The translations under genes were made by a program, and so were the position numbers. Below are positions 51,097-63,300 of a DNA stretch of 64,000 bases, piece after piece. Below the pieces are notes generated by a model that did not search any database, was not told where the DNA came from, and saw only the letters and a list, made by a program, of their open reading frames with translations. Positions within the stretch are counted from its first letter, which is position 1, and every line of letters starts with the position of its first letter. The DNA is taken from contig CAJVGD010000002.1 of NCBI GenBank assembly GCA_910890315.1, forward strand, positions 1-64,000, written 5' to 3'. This stretch comes from Serendipita indica DSM 11827. Its lineage: Eukaryota; Basidiomycota; Agaricomycetes; Sebacinales; Serendipitaceae.

Positions 51097-51608
51097 ATGG
51101 GACGTCTGAGACGTTCAAGGACACACAAAGCGCAACGGGACGTCCACAGAGCGTCCAGAACGCGTGTAAGTGACCACGCATGCGTCCGCGGCGCCACTAG
51201 TCGCACAAGGACGCGCAAATGCCGCAAAAATATTAATTAACCCTTTCCCAGGCTAGAACAAGAGACCTCGATCAAATTCAGTTACATGATCTTCGTCCTG
51301 CCATACGCGCCGCCCTCGAACACCAGCCCTGAACAGCGAAAAGCCCGGATTGGCACAGCACTACTGTGTTGAGTGTGCTCGATATTTCGAGGTTAGTTCC
51401 CTTGTGTCATTGTCCTTACGACGCCTGCCTCATAAGAATACCCGCTTCTCTACAGAGCGACGTCGCCCTCCGATCGCATTGGCGCACCAAGCTTCACAAA
51501 AGACGTCTCAAGCGCCTGCAGGAACCGGCATATACGATCGAGGAGGCGGAACGTGCCGCTGGGCTGGGCCGAGAATTGCGGACACCAACTGTTTCTACCG
51601 CTGTCTGA
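51097..51608 (+). CDS. BUD20: Bud20-like C2H2 zinc-finger ribosome export factor (apparent frameshift)
   Basis: A shuttling pre-60S export factor. Exon 1 (51097-51165) [20 protein letters not shown] is the basic N-terminus. After an intron ending cccag, exon 2 reads [20 protein letters not shown] and ALEHQP, then TGA at 51330-51332. Shifting by one base at that point gives the expected continuation [20 protein letters not shown], the first half of the C2H2 finger (C-x2-C). Exon 3 (from 51456) gives [20 protein letters not shown] (the two histidines) and [20 protein letters not shown]. All parts match the family, so one base appears to be missing near 51327-51331. This is either a sequence error or a genuine lesion. 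No intron can explain it with the right phase. Confidence 0.75.
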
Positions 51609-54483
51609 CGCCATTGCCAAGGGGTATATACGCTAATTCCTACGTCATCGTTGATTTTTGGGTAGTTATCGGACTCTCCCTTGCATGCTTAGAGTCCTTA
51701 CCGTTTGTAATACGGGTATATTTCCGGTCACCGGAATGAAGTACATGCGTTACAGTGATCGATGCTAAGCAAAGGAGAATATCAAGTTTCTTCCGTTCGG
51801 CCACCTTCCGCCATCCTCCAAGTCGCATACCGTGCCACCGGCTCCTATGGCCAGAATTTGATTTCCGTGGTATCGAAACAAACGCAACCTCAGGAAAACG
51901 TGCTGGGAAGCCGTCAAGGGTGCTGAAATAGATAGCATGGCATTGATCACCCCCGCCGTTTCAGCCAACCGACATGATCGCCTTCCTAAATGCTCCCCAG
52001 GAGGCATTTATTTCCAAATGTGTTCAATTAAAGAGGCACCGTTTCGAATGTAGCTTCTCTCCCTCTGGCTGGCCCTTCCAATGGACACAACTAATTAAAG
52101 GTAGGCGTCCACCGAAGCGGATCCTCTTATTTATGCATTCTATATCCTTACTCCGAACAGAGCGGTGAGTGATCTATTCAAATGCGCTGTCTCTTTGACG
52201 CAGACGAGCAACGGCCCACTTGGCCACGCAAAAGGCAGTCCTGTCCAAAACAACATTTACATATTCCGTGCTTCCTGCCCCATAATCACCCAGAAACCTG
52301 TCACCGTTGACAGTGCCGACGTATATATAAGCGCGATCCCGCCACCAGTCAAAGTCATCTTCATTTCGAACAATGTGCTACAGAATTCTCCTCACCGAGC
52401 TCTACAGAGGCTGTGGGCATTCTCATTTTCGCCAACCGTGAGCGGCGCTCGATAGTCGGTTTACATAACTAACGATCACTGATAGGTTTGTGGATTGTAA
52501 CAGCCCTAATTGTGTCCGTAGTGAGTATCATACCACGCAGAAGCATCAATGTACTCTCACCTGCAAGCAAGCGTAAGTGCCATCAAGAAGACCAATGCCG
52601 ACGCCTGATCATCACATAGTCTGAACGCCGATAAGACGGTTGTTGAAGAACATGGAGGTCCATGTCCTGTCTGCAAGTAGGCAGAGCTCTTTCATCTATA
52701 TACCCAACCAATCGTGTTTCTTGTCCCGCCCATTGACATGGCGTCGTCTTTACTTTCTTGTATATGTCGTGTTTCGCCCATACGGCCCAAATGATACCCG
52801 TACATCTGATCTAACGATCCCTACCGTAAGATTAAGCGCGTCGGAAGATCCCAGAAGGTTCACGGTTCAGCCTTTGTCCGCTATCAGTGGCGTTAGGCTT
52901 TGTCCAATCCTAGTTGTCATGCCGAATAAAACCCTGGCCACTGATGCGGCAGTACAAGTCGCCGCCTTTGTTATCACCCACCGATAGTCCCGCAGATTTG
53001 AGCAGTATCCGGGCCGAGATGAGCTACCTAGCTCTTGCAAACGCAAAAGTCCGTATTGGCGCTCTCCCTGCATATACCGGGTGGCGTCGTTTACACAAAG
53101 CATCCTCATACCTCCTCATGTAATATCCAGAATTGGTGGCGCTGTAATGGCGGCGAGTGGAGCCTTTCAGGTCGAGTAAATGCGAGCCCGCTTGCCTGCC
53201 TCTGGGAGTTAGTCGAAATGTTATAGATTGAAAGGCATGCCTGTCAGGTTACTTCGTTACTGCGCAGCTCCAACTAACGAATGATGGCTGGAAGCCCAGA
53301 GCGTCCATAATGACCCTTGATAAATATAGCTGATTGTGTCCATCTCTCATGCCACTAGATGGGTTCAACACCCCTTACCGACATGAATGGCCCTGATAGT
53401 CGGTTCCAAAGCCTCGAATAATCACGAGTGCTGCGACCCCCCTGGCCACCCACCATCACGGATGACACAAAACGGGACAACAGGAGGGGGTGACACAACT
53501 CGAGGCCTCGATAGTAGCGTGGAAAGCAGCCCGGTAAAATATTTTGGGGGAGTTTCGGGATGCCTGATCGCGTAAATGACCTGTGATCACTCCGCGGTTC
53601 ATGTGAACCTGTGTCTCAACTGAGAGAGTGCGGCAATTCTAGAGTTATGGATACACGGCCTATTGGTCCATCAGGATATCTCCGTCAATTGTCGTGCCAG
53701 CAATGGTCATTGGATACAAGGAACAGGCGGGAATCAGTAAAATTGGCAGTCACGATAAGTTCTCGAACAGTTTAGGCTCTTCAAATTCTGTCGACAAGGC
53801 CGGGGCTGGGCGGCAGGGGCGTTCGGATCAAATGCTTTGGCCACCTCTGGCCCACCTTCAAATGCTATATTGAGCAAGTATTGACAGCCAAATACGGGTT
53901 CAACACGCTGTGTCGTAAAGCGGCGGCACGGCCCCAGCACGGTCGACAGGACCAAGAGAATTTAGAACTGAACCTTAGCTGTATGACAAGGATAGGAAGA
54001 TAACGAGTAAATGAATATTTCTGAATGATTTTCAACGGCTTGCGGAAGTAGGCGCGCCTTCTAGACATGATAGCTCCCGGCGCGTGGTCGTGGGTCTAGA
54101 TCCCGGCTGGAGCAACGAGACACGGTAATCCCAATTGAGTGCACACGAGGAGCATCCTGAAGTGTAAGCCCTTTCTTGCCCACCTATCGACTCGGGAATG
54201 CATAGGAGAGAGAGCCTATTTGGACAGTAGAAGTACCCAAAGTGAGTCAAATCCATATTCCTAGTAAGCTTGGTGATGACTGTATTCCGCTCAACAGCAA
54301 AAGTCAAGGTCGAGGTTGAGGCCAAAGAGAGTAGCAAATTGGGGGTCATGGGGTTTTACGACCCATGCGAAAATAACGGCATTCATTCAATTTGAAATGG
54401 GAGAATACTGGTGTACATCGTCATATACAGAATTCATTGTGGCCTCGACGTCAGAACAAGCCCGTTACCAACCAAGCCCCGCC
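51609..54483. other. gene-poor stretch
   Basis: About 2.9 kb with no gene I can support. Two weak hints: on the plus strand around 52490-52680 a frame reads FVDCNSPNCVRSEYHTTQKH, then QCTLTCKQ, and after a possible intron VVEEHGGPCPVCK, cysteine/histidine spacing that could be a zinc-finger remnant. On the minus strand 54349-54120 a frame has a hydrophobic start (MTPNLLLSLASTSTLTFAVE) and several cysteines. No transposon ends or long repeats were seen. Confidence 0.45.
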
Positions 54484-55779
54484 TTAAAAAATGCCTACGG
54501 GTTTAGGGTTCTCTGTTTTGGCATGTAGGGTTATGCCTCGAGCCGCGAACTCGTCGACTTGATTTTGCAGGGCCTCGTCTATCGTTGATTGGTGAATGTC
54601 GGATAGAACGAGCTCCCGGAGTTTGGGTAGTTTTCCTGTAGCTATGATTTCCAGGAGGTAAGAGGCATCTTCTGATGAGAGCCGAGAGACCTCGAGGATC
54701 TCCAAGTGACCGAAGTGGTGTTCCATCGAGTCATGTGCGACGACTCCCACAATCTTGAACTCGGATACCTTCGGGAAATTCCTGAGTATCATCCACATGT
54801 TATCGGTGCTGGATTCTGCGTTGAAGACGAGGCGGGTGATAGTGGCCTTCGATTCGAACTGGGCGGCGAAGAATGCATCCGAGCCGCGTTCAGGTATAGA
54901 TAGTGTCGTGAGTCGAGGCGACTCTATCAACTCCAAGAGCTTTGTCCCTTGGGATCCAGGATGGATTGAGTGCAACTTTGGGGCCGACGCCGAATCGCTG
55001 GAATTGGTTGGCCAGGATGCAGTCTCATATGTGAGGATGCACTGGGCAATGTCATCAGCTCTGAAAAGACGAGCTGTTCTGATTGGAGGGAGCGGGGCAA
55101 ACGTAGGCGCCCCTGTCCGCACTGCTTGAACGTGGACCATCTCGAGAGATCTGAGGCTACCGATGATTTGTATTAGGTCTTGCTCTGTCATATCTGCCAA
55201 AGAGTTGGCGAAGACTTGCAAGTTGGTGAGGTTACTTGCGATCTGCATCCAGAGAGTCGAGTATGTTGGTAGTGGTGAGTGATAGGAGGTATTGGGTGGA
55301 CTATGAAGTACGAGAATTTGTAGCTTGGGACAGGCAGTTAGGAGAGTGGCTAGCGCGTGCGTAACCCATGGCCACTGGTCCTTCCAGCTTGCCACTCCAA
55401 ACCTTTGGGATCGGTGGCCAAGGGCGATGTCTAATCTTAGGCATCTTTCTCCTCGGAATATTTTGTAGGTAGTCGAACTAAGCATCGTCTGAAACGACCG
55501 AATGGCCGGAAAGAGCTGCTCAACTCTGAAGATGACGATGGATTCGTACAAAAACTCCTCCATGAGCTCCTGAAATGTTTTGCAGACGCGCCCTAATGCC
55601 AATTTGAACGATATGCTCGCGGCTATCTTGTTCGCGACCTTCAGCGCCTGTGGCGGATCAAATTGCTCGATGACCGCCGTTTCAAACGCCGCCGGCATGC
55701 GAGTCGAGATTTTCAATATGACCCGAACTAGCTCATCAGGAAGAGGTAGCTCTGCACGAGGTGGGCTGGGCTGAGACAT
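54484..55779 (-). CDS. F-box/LRR-like protein
   Basis: A single-exon frame of 431 residues. The N-terminus LPLPDELVRVILKIST resembles an F-box (LPxELxxxIL), interrupted by an insert before KLALGRVCKTFQELMEEFLY. The rest has irregular leucine-rich segments: VTHALATLLTACPKLQILVL, TNLQVFANSLADMTEQDLIQ, GSLRSLEMVHVQAVRTGAPT, LTTLSIPERGSDAFFAAQFE, FGHLEILEVSRLSSEDASYL, LPKLRELVLSDIHQSTIDEA. This is the usual plan of the large F-box-like families of agaricomycetes, proposed substrate receptors of SCF ubiquitin ligases. The target is unknown. No intron is needed. Confidence 0.75.
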   Translation of the reverse strand: MSQPSPPRAELPLPDELVRVILKISTRMPAAFETAVIEQFDPPQALKVANKIAASISFKLALGRVCKTFQELMEEFLYESIVIFRVEQLFPAIRSFQTMLSSTTYKIFRGERCLRLDIALGHRSQRFGVASWKDQWPWVTHALATLLTACPKLQILVLHSPPNTSYHSPLPTYSTLWMQIASNLTNLQVFANSLADMTEQDLIQIIGSLRSLEMVHVQAVRTGAPTFAPLPPIRTARLFRADDIAQCILTYETASWPTNSSDSASAPKLHSIHPGSQGTKLLELIESPRLTTLSIPERGSDAFFAAQFESKATITRLVFNAESSTDNMWMILRNFPKVSEFKIVGVVAHDSMEHHFGHLEILEVSRLSSEDASYLLEIIATGKLPKLRELVLSDIHQSTIDEALQNQVDEFAARGITLHAKTENPKPVGIF

Positions 55780-56649
55780 AGTGGTGGAAGGAAAACCCTA
55801 GCGCTTGCTTGGGCTTATGTTGATTCGTTCTTGGTGACCCCTATATGCTGCATGCCGCTTATGTCCTCTCTAAGTGGTAATCTTGATCAAACAGACCAAT
55901 AGACACTGGACTCTGCTCACAAGTGACCCAACACCATAGAAGCTCGAAGGACCAGTACTGTGGTTCGATGGACAGTTCACGAGCCTATATCTACCTTTAC
56001 CTTGTATATGTCAGCCACTATGGACACTTGTCACAAAGTTTGTGAGAACTGACCGCGCAGTTGGACAAGACGGTGGACGGTCATCCAACCCTGTCAGACG
56101 CGACGTTGGAGACGAAAATCCTCCAATTTATCGCATAGATTCTGATCTGGCTCTTCATAGGTCCCGCATTAGCAGAACCAGGCGGAATGGTGTCATGCTC
56201 GCTCAACATGCAAGGCACCGTTGTACAAAGCGAACAGGGACCTGTTTACATATTTAAGTGCATTAGCAATCATTTCTCAACCTCCACATCCATGAGGTAC
56301 ATGGGAACCTACGCACAGTAAGCATACACGTACTCCTAATCAACGGAGGCTCCCCTTGAGCGAACAGGATAAAATAATGATATTAAAGGCACTGTTGGTT
56401 GGCCAGATTCACTGGGCCTTTGGAGGGGTGTCTATAGTTTTTGCTCCAGAGTCTAGACAGACTCCCTGGGACCCTGACGCAGGATAGTGGTCATACTCAG
56501 CAGCATAAAAACTAGACATGAAGAGATCTCCTTGAAATCCCTATGGCAAAGAAAAAGCGGGGAAGGTCAAACTTTGGCGCGGGGGTTGAGCAACCGGACC
56601 TAGGCACAAAGCAAACGGCCCGCTAGATCGCAAACTAGAACACGATGGA
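55780..56649. other. intergenic, F-box gene promoter
   Basis: About 870 bp. Only short open frames without motifs. It probably holds the F-box promoter and the BUD6 copy 1 terminator side. Confidence 0.5.
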
Positions 56650-59600
56650 TCACGTAGGAGATCCTACAGGTGACATATCCTCGTCGTCGCTTCCTGAATC
56701 TGACAGCGCAGGTGCTTGTGCTAGTCCAGGTAGTCCTCCTCCGAACCCGCCTAAATCCCTTCCATTCCCAATGCTCCCACTTCCACCTCCGGTTCCACTC
56801 CCCGATATCGAGCCTGTAGTCGAAAACATCGCTTTGAACGCCAGCTCGTCCTTGACCTTTCGCTTTCGTTCGGCCTCCTCCGTCCCTCCTGTCATCTTCA
56901 GTTTCTTCCCCTTTACAAACCCAGCCAGCTCTTGCTGAAACTCGTCCGACCGAGACATGAGTTCCTTCTTTCTAGCCAGTTGATTCTGCTCGATAGCTTT
57001 GAGTCGACGCTGGGGATCCACTTGTGCTCCCCGAATCTCTAGCATCACAGTGCTTAGTCCCCCATGTCCTTCTTCAGGAGGTGGTGGTCGGAACGATCGA
57101 GATCGTCCGGCTCCTGTCCCACGAAGTGAGATCACCTTCTCCACATGTCCAAAGATCTCGCTCAGCGCCTTGTTGTCTTCGATCAGATCCTCGATCAGCT
57201 TCTCTTGGTGTCCCAAGAACTGCTGCTCCTCCATGATATTCTGCAGCTCTTGCTCCCATGTCTTCTTCCATGAAGGTCGTACTGTCGTGATATGCGCTTT
57301 GAGATCCTCGAGCTCCTTTGTCGTCGCGTCAATCGTTGCCCGCAGTCGCTTCGTCGTGTCCACCTTTGGCATAATCTGCCTTTTGAGGACATCATCCTTC
57401 AAACTCTCCACCGTATCCTCAAGATCATTGATATCCGACAGAAGGTTTTGACTCCGCTTGTCTAGGCGCGCCTTGCCAGCGTCGATGGACGCACGAGCTC
57501 CGCCCACCTTGGTATTCGCTACTTGGCGAATCGACGCTGCTTGCGTACGAAGCGCACCAAGCGACTCCTTTGTCGAATTGGTAAAGTCGACATAGATCTG
57601 TCGCATCACTCCGAGATCTCGTCGAATGTTTTGCACCTCATCGAACTGAGACTTGAGATCGTTGACTATCCGTCCAGACGTTACACTGCCCACGTCGGAG
57701 GTTCCCGTCATCTGGGGTACCAATGGTGGGAGAGCGGTCGCTGCGCGTGACTGTGTTTGGGCCTTGACAATCCGTTGAGCCATGTTCTGAAACTGTGTCT
57801 CATTTGGACGAGTGGGAGTTACGGCGTTGTCCCCGAGCATTGAAAATGTGGGTGGTCCAGAAGTCAAGGGGACTCTCCGTGAGGCTGCAACGGTCGACTT
57901 GAGGTCTTTAATCTCTTGGGATAGATTCGCGATCTGAGTGTCGATATGCTGCTTGATTTGATCCAGTGCTACAGGGTCATATTAATATCGTCCACCATTC
58001 AAGGTGGCAATCACTCACGTTCAATGTTCAACGACAGCAAACACTTTTCCTTCACCTCTGAAACGTCTTCCAGCTCATATTGCACTCCACTTGCTGGATC
58101 TCGGATGTAAATCTCCGGGAAGTTTCCACCTCCTGGGTTGTACATGAACTTGTTCATGAACAGAACACGCAGGGCGGCAAACGACGTGACGGGCTCCATC
58201 ACAACCTTCTTCACCTGGCGTCCGACTTGGAAGTATACCGTCATTTCTTTAGGTGGTTCTGGTCGGTCCATGCGCGATGAAGTAGCATTGACACTCTGCC
58301 CAGTAAGTTTCCCTTCCTCTGTCGGTTTCTCAGTTCCTGGAAGCTCTGGCACAGGTGGTTCGACTGGTTCCTCGATCGTAGCCATCCTTCGTTTCCGCTC
58401 AATGCTCCGCGTCCGACCTAGGTCTCTCGATGATTTGGAGATGGAGTCCTCTTCTGTAGTTTCGTCCGCCTCTGTCAATGCTGCCAAATCCGCGGTCGTC
58501 AACAGAGCACCTGCAGCGACCGATCGCCGAAGGTTGGAAGCACTGAGAGAAGAACCCATATTAGATCCAGCCATCCTTGACATTGTATATGTCGAGAATC
58601 GCTTCGACGCTCGTCGCTGGAGAGCTTCGCTCTGCTTCAGCGCGGCTAGGGACGACTCGATTGCGGGCGTCGACTCGCTTTCCGGAACGCCTTGCCGATT
58701 ATCTGATATAGAGCTCTCCACGGGAGGGGGAGATGTTACTGCCATTGCGAACGAAGTCGGAGGTTTGTCTTGAAGAGAATATCTTGGCATGTCCGAAGGA
58801 ATAATATCCTTTGGTTCCATCTTTGGTGTGGGTAGGATCTCTTTGGACATTTGAGGTGGAGGAGACCGTATAGAGGAGAAGCTGGAGGCCTCCCTCACAG
58901 ACCTAAACGACGGATTTGTGCGCGCTGTTTCGGGACCCGTGTCAGGGAGTACCGGAGTCGCAGATGTCGATCGAGTGATTTGACCGCGTCGTTGGAACGG
59001 TGAGTGCGTCTGAGGTGATCTGGATGGACCATCTTGCGGGATGGGAGGTATAGGAATGGGAGCACCTCGAGCCGAAACGCTGTTCGACCGCCGCTCTGAA
59101 TCAGAGACAGCAGCTTTACGAGGATCTGTTGGTCGTCGCGAACTCGAAGAGATTTGGCCTGATGCTAAATTTCGCGAGGATTGATTGACGCCAATTCCGT
59201 CCTGAGAAACCGTGCCGTCCTCACGAGTGGGTCTGCCCCAGGACGGTCGAGCCGGGCGAGACGAGTCGCCAGCGGATATAAGAGCTCTATAGTCATCTTG
59301 CTTCCTTCTGAGAGCTTCGTGAAGTCGAACGATGACTTGACGGACGCTGGGCAAATAGAGATTGAGATTGGCCTGAGATTGTTCTCCTTTCAAGCATCCC
59401 TCTAGTATACGCCTAAGCTCCTCCGGCACATTCACAAGGTCCCTGGGGTGAGGCAAGATTAGCAATACTCCTGAAGGACTGTGATGAACACACGTTACGG
59501 GAATCCCAACCGCCTTGAACGCGTTCACAGCGGCGATATTATCGTTTCCGAGTTGAACGTATAGGTCACTTATTTGTGCATCTTCCACTCTACCAATACC

Positions 59601-59889
59601 CCAGTTCTCAAGGCCCTCCATCAAATTGTTCATTGAAACTTGAAGGCGTGTCACTCGAGACTCCACACCTGCAGACTAGTATATCCATTATCAGCTGTCT
59701 TGCTCCCCAATGTACTTCCGCCCATACCTGCTCGTCATCGTTGCTCCGCGAGATGTCATCTGGGTTTCGTCGACCTTCGCTGTCGGATTTCGAGTGAGCG
59801 ATGGCACTTGGGCCACTCTTTAATGGTCTATATCTTGAGGGAGTATAATCTGAGACAGCAGTCCGGTTGGTTGGTCGCTGTGCGGACAT
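56637..59889 (-). repeat. inverted duplication, left arm (BUD6 copy 1)
   Basis: Inverted with respect to 60391-63677. Similarity runs the length of the gene, across the shared intron positions, and just past the stop codon (gtgtt...ctagttt on both sides). Identity is uneven: long perfect runs in the 3' half, much lower in the 5' half. Confidence 0.85.
56650..59889 (-). CDS. BUD6: Bud6/AIP3 actin-interacting protein, copy 1
   Basis: A formin cofactor and actin-monomer binder of the polarisome. About 1,000 residues. It starts MSAQRPTNRTAVSDYTPSRY; after an intron VESRVTRLQVSMNNLMEGLE and ISDLYVQLGND form the N-terminal helical domain. A long Ser/Pro-rich region follows. The AIP3 domain starts with MTVYFQVGRQVKKVVMEPVT and IYIRDPASGVQYELEDVSEV; an intron at about 57968-58017 joins LNIE to PLDQIKQHIDTQI. 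Then come QFDEVQNIRRDLGVMRQIYV, a coiled coil VDTTKRLRATIDATTKELED and the actin/formin-binding core KKTWEQELQNIMEEQQFLGH with GAQVDPQRRLKAIEQNQLAR. The tail is glycine-rich and ends DEDMSPVGSPT. Intact. Confidence 0.92.
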
Positions 59890-60390
59890 GCATACAGCTC
59901 CAAGTTTGCGACGCGCCTGTTGTCGGCTAGTCTAGACTCAGACCCTCGGATTTGATTTGTATCCATAGATAACATTATTAGTCGGGCCAATCTTGTCATT
60001 AACTTGGTCTTGCCCAAGTTCACGAACAAGGCAAGGGTCGAGTTGCAATTTGGTCCCCCAATGTGGCATCGAAGATTGCAAACCCAATCTGTCGAGTCGT
60101 TTGCAATTTTTGGTCAACACATTACACGACTACTTTCGCAGATCTGATTCTGGAAACGAACAAATAGCCATAAATATACTAAGATGGATGCGTGGAAGAG
60201 GTAAGTATGGCCAATTCACCTCGTATCTTGGATGCTTGTGCTATATTGCTCGGCCAATTAGAGTCACAGTTACTGCGACAGTAAGCTGCATCTGAAATAC
60301 TCTTATAAACTCGTTCAAGGTAGCCGATAGCTATCTGTAAGCTGGTGTCGATGGTGTCGTGACAGAGTCCAAGCACGCTTGATCTCTGCC
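59890..60390. promoter_or_regulatory. shared divergent promoter and spacer of the BUD6 pair
   Basis: 500 bp between the two BUD6 start codons, the centre of the inverted duplication. The two halves are not obviously mirror images, so the duplicated unit seems to start close to the start codons. No gene is seen here. Confidence 0.5.
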
Positions 60391-63300
60391 ATGTCCGCCC
60401 AGCGACCGGGTTCTCGAACGCCCATCTCGGATTATAGCTCCTCAAGGCATAGACCATCAGGGAGCGTATCTAGTACTGTCAGTCACCCAAGATCTGATGG
60501 CGAAGGCCGACGAGACGCGAATGGTGTATCACGGAGTGGCCATAGCAAGCGCGTAAGGGCGGAAATACACCATCAAGAGAAAGAGCTAACAACAGGAATT
60601 TCAGTCTGGAGGAGTGGAATCCAGTGTGACGCGCCTTTTGGTCTCAATCAAGAAACTGTTGGAGGGCCTCGAGAACTGGAGCAAGGGCGACGTAACAGAT
60701 ACTCAAATCAGTGATCTATACGTTCGATTTGGAAACGATTTCAATACCGCTCTTTCGGCGTTTGATTCGTGTGGGATTGACATGGTGTATGTTCATCATC
60801 TCTCCACAGTTGGCACAGGCTTTCATCGCTCACATTTGTACCAGCGACCTCAAAGGTGTCCCAGACGACCTCAGGGATATACTAGAACGATGTTTAGCTG
60901 AGGAAGCATCCCAAGAAAGCCTAAGTATCTACTTGCCTGGTGTCCGCAAGATCATCACTCGACTGCTCGAGGGTCTTCGGAGAAAACAGGATGAATATCG
61001 AGTCCGCGAGCCTACCAGCGGTTCCAGCCGCTCTCGTCGATCGTCTAGAACCGAGCTACCATATGAAGATGGCGCCCGTACGGACGATGGCTCCCAAACT
61101 CCAAGGCAAGGCAGTAGTCGCGGCTCTCGAACATTAGTGTCAGGGGAAGCACCATCTTCTTCTAGTTCGCGTCGACCAACAGATCCTCGTAGAGCTGCTG
61201 TCTCTGATTCAGAGCGTCGGTCGAATAGCGTCTCGGCCCGAGGTGGTCCTATTCCTGTACCTCCCATCCCACAAGATGGCCCATCTAGATCATCTCAGAC
61301 CCGCTCACCGTCCCAACGACGTGGTCAAATCTCCCGTTCGGCGTCTGCTACGCCAGCGCCACCGGACACAGACCCTGAAACACCACGCACGAATCCATCG
61401 CCCAGGGCTATGAGACAGGTCTCTAGTTCATCTTCCACGTCGTCTCCCCCACCCCAGATACCTAAAGAAATCTTATCCACACCGAAGGCGGAGCCAAAGA
61501 ATATCATCCCACCAGAAATGCCAAGGTATTCTCTACAAGACAAGCCTATGACTTCGTTTTCAATGGAAGTCACATCTCCGACGTCCCCTCCTGGGGAGAG
61601 TTCGATGACGGACAATCGGCCAAGTACCCCAGAAAGCCAACCAACGCCTGCAGTAGAATCGTCTCTAGCTGCATTGAAGCAGAGCGAGGCTCTCCAGCGA
61701 CGAGCGTCGAAGCGATTTTCGACATACACAATGTCAAAGATGGCTGGATCGAGCATGGGTCCTTCTCTCGGTGCATCGAACCTCCGGAGATCAGTAGCGA
61801 CAGGTGCGCTGTTGACGGCGGGGGATTTGGCAGCATTGACAGAGGCGGACGAGACTGCAGAAGAAGATTCGATGTCAAAGTCGTCAAAAGACCTAGGACG
61901 AAAGCGAAGCATCGAGAGAAGGCAGAGGATGACTACAATCGATGAGCCATTTGAACCACCTGTGCCGGCACTTCCAGGAGCTGAAAGGCCGATGGACGAG
62001 AACAAGCCTATCACTAATGGTGTTGACGCTGCCGGATCCCGGGCAGACCGACCAGAATCACCTAAAGAGATGACGGTATACTTCCAAGTCGGACGCCAGG
62101 TGAAGAAGGTTGTGATGGAGCCCGTCACGTCGTTTGCCGCCCTGCGTGTTCTGTTCATGAACAAGTTCATGTACAACCCAGGAGGCGGAAACTTCCCGGA
62201 GATTTACATCCGAGATCCAGCAAGTGGAGTGCAGTACGAGCTGGAGGATGTTTCAGAGGTGAAGGACAAGTGTTTGCTGTCGTTGAACATTGAACGTGAG
62301 TGATTACCGTCTTGCATGTTGTCGATATTGATATGGCCCGCCCTGTAGCGCTGGATCAAATCAAGCAGCATATCGACACTCAAATTGCGACTCTATCCCA
62401 AGAGATCAAAGACCTCAAGTCTACTGTCGCAACCTCACGTAGGGTTTCATTAACTCCTGGGCCACCCGCGTCACCAGGAGTTGTGAACAGCATCGTTTTC
62501 CCGACTCGTCCGAGCGAGAAGCAGTTCCAAAACATGGCTCAACGGATTGGAAAAGCGCAGGCACAGTCACGCGCAGCGACCGCTCTCCCACCATTGGTAC
62601 CCCAGATGACGGGAACGTCCGACGTAGGCAGTGTAACATCCGGACGGATAGTCAACGATCTCAAGACCCAGTTCGACGAAGTGCAAAACATTCGACGAGA
62701 TCTCGGTGTGATGCGACAGATCTATGTCGATTTTACCAATTCGACAAAGGAGTCGCTTGGTGCGCTTCGTACGCAAGCAGCATCGATTCGCCAAGTAGCG
62801 AATACCAAGGTGGGCGGAGCTCGTGCGTCCATCGACGCTGGCAAGGCGCGTCTAGATAAACGGAGCCAAGACGTATTGTCGGACATCAATGACCTTGAGG
62901 ATACGGTAGAGAGTCTGAGGGATGATGTCCTCAAAAGGCAGATTATGCCAAAGATGGACACGACGAAGCGACTGCGGGCAAAGATTGATGCGACGACAAA
63001 GGAGCTCGAGGATCTCAAAGCACATATCACGACAGTACGACCTTCGTGGAAGAAGACGTGGGAGCAAGAGCTGCAGAATATCATGGAGGAGCAGCAGTTC
63101 TTGGGACACCAAGAGGAGCTGATCGAGGATCTGATCGAAGACAACAAGGCGCTGAGCGAGGTCTTTGGACATGTGGAGAAGGTGATCTCACTTCGTGGGA
63201 CAGGAGCCGGACGATCTCGATCGTTCCGACCACCACCTCCTGATGAAGGACACGGAGGGTTGAGCACTGTGATGCTGGAGATTCGGGGAGCACAAGTGGA

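Noticed and set aside
54065-54115. tRNA-like T-arm sequence
   Set aside because: The stretch has a GGTCTAGATCC-like loop but no matching acceptor, D-arm or anticodon arm could be folded around it.
51609-54483. transposon or retroelement in the gene-poor stretch
   Set aside because: No terminal repeats, target-site duplications, transposase, reverse transcriptase or integrase motifs were seen.
56040-56640. short frames upstream of the F-box gene
   Set aside because: Only short frames with no composition bias or similarity; treated as intergenic.
61325-62176. 283-codon antisense frame inside BUD6 copy 2
   Set aside because: A mirror frame of the Ser/Pro-rich BUD6 region; the same antisense frame occurs in copy 1, as expected from shared coding sequence.
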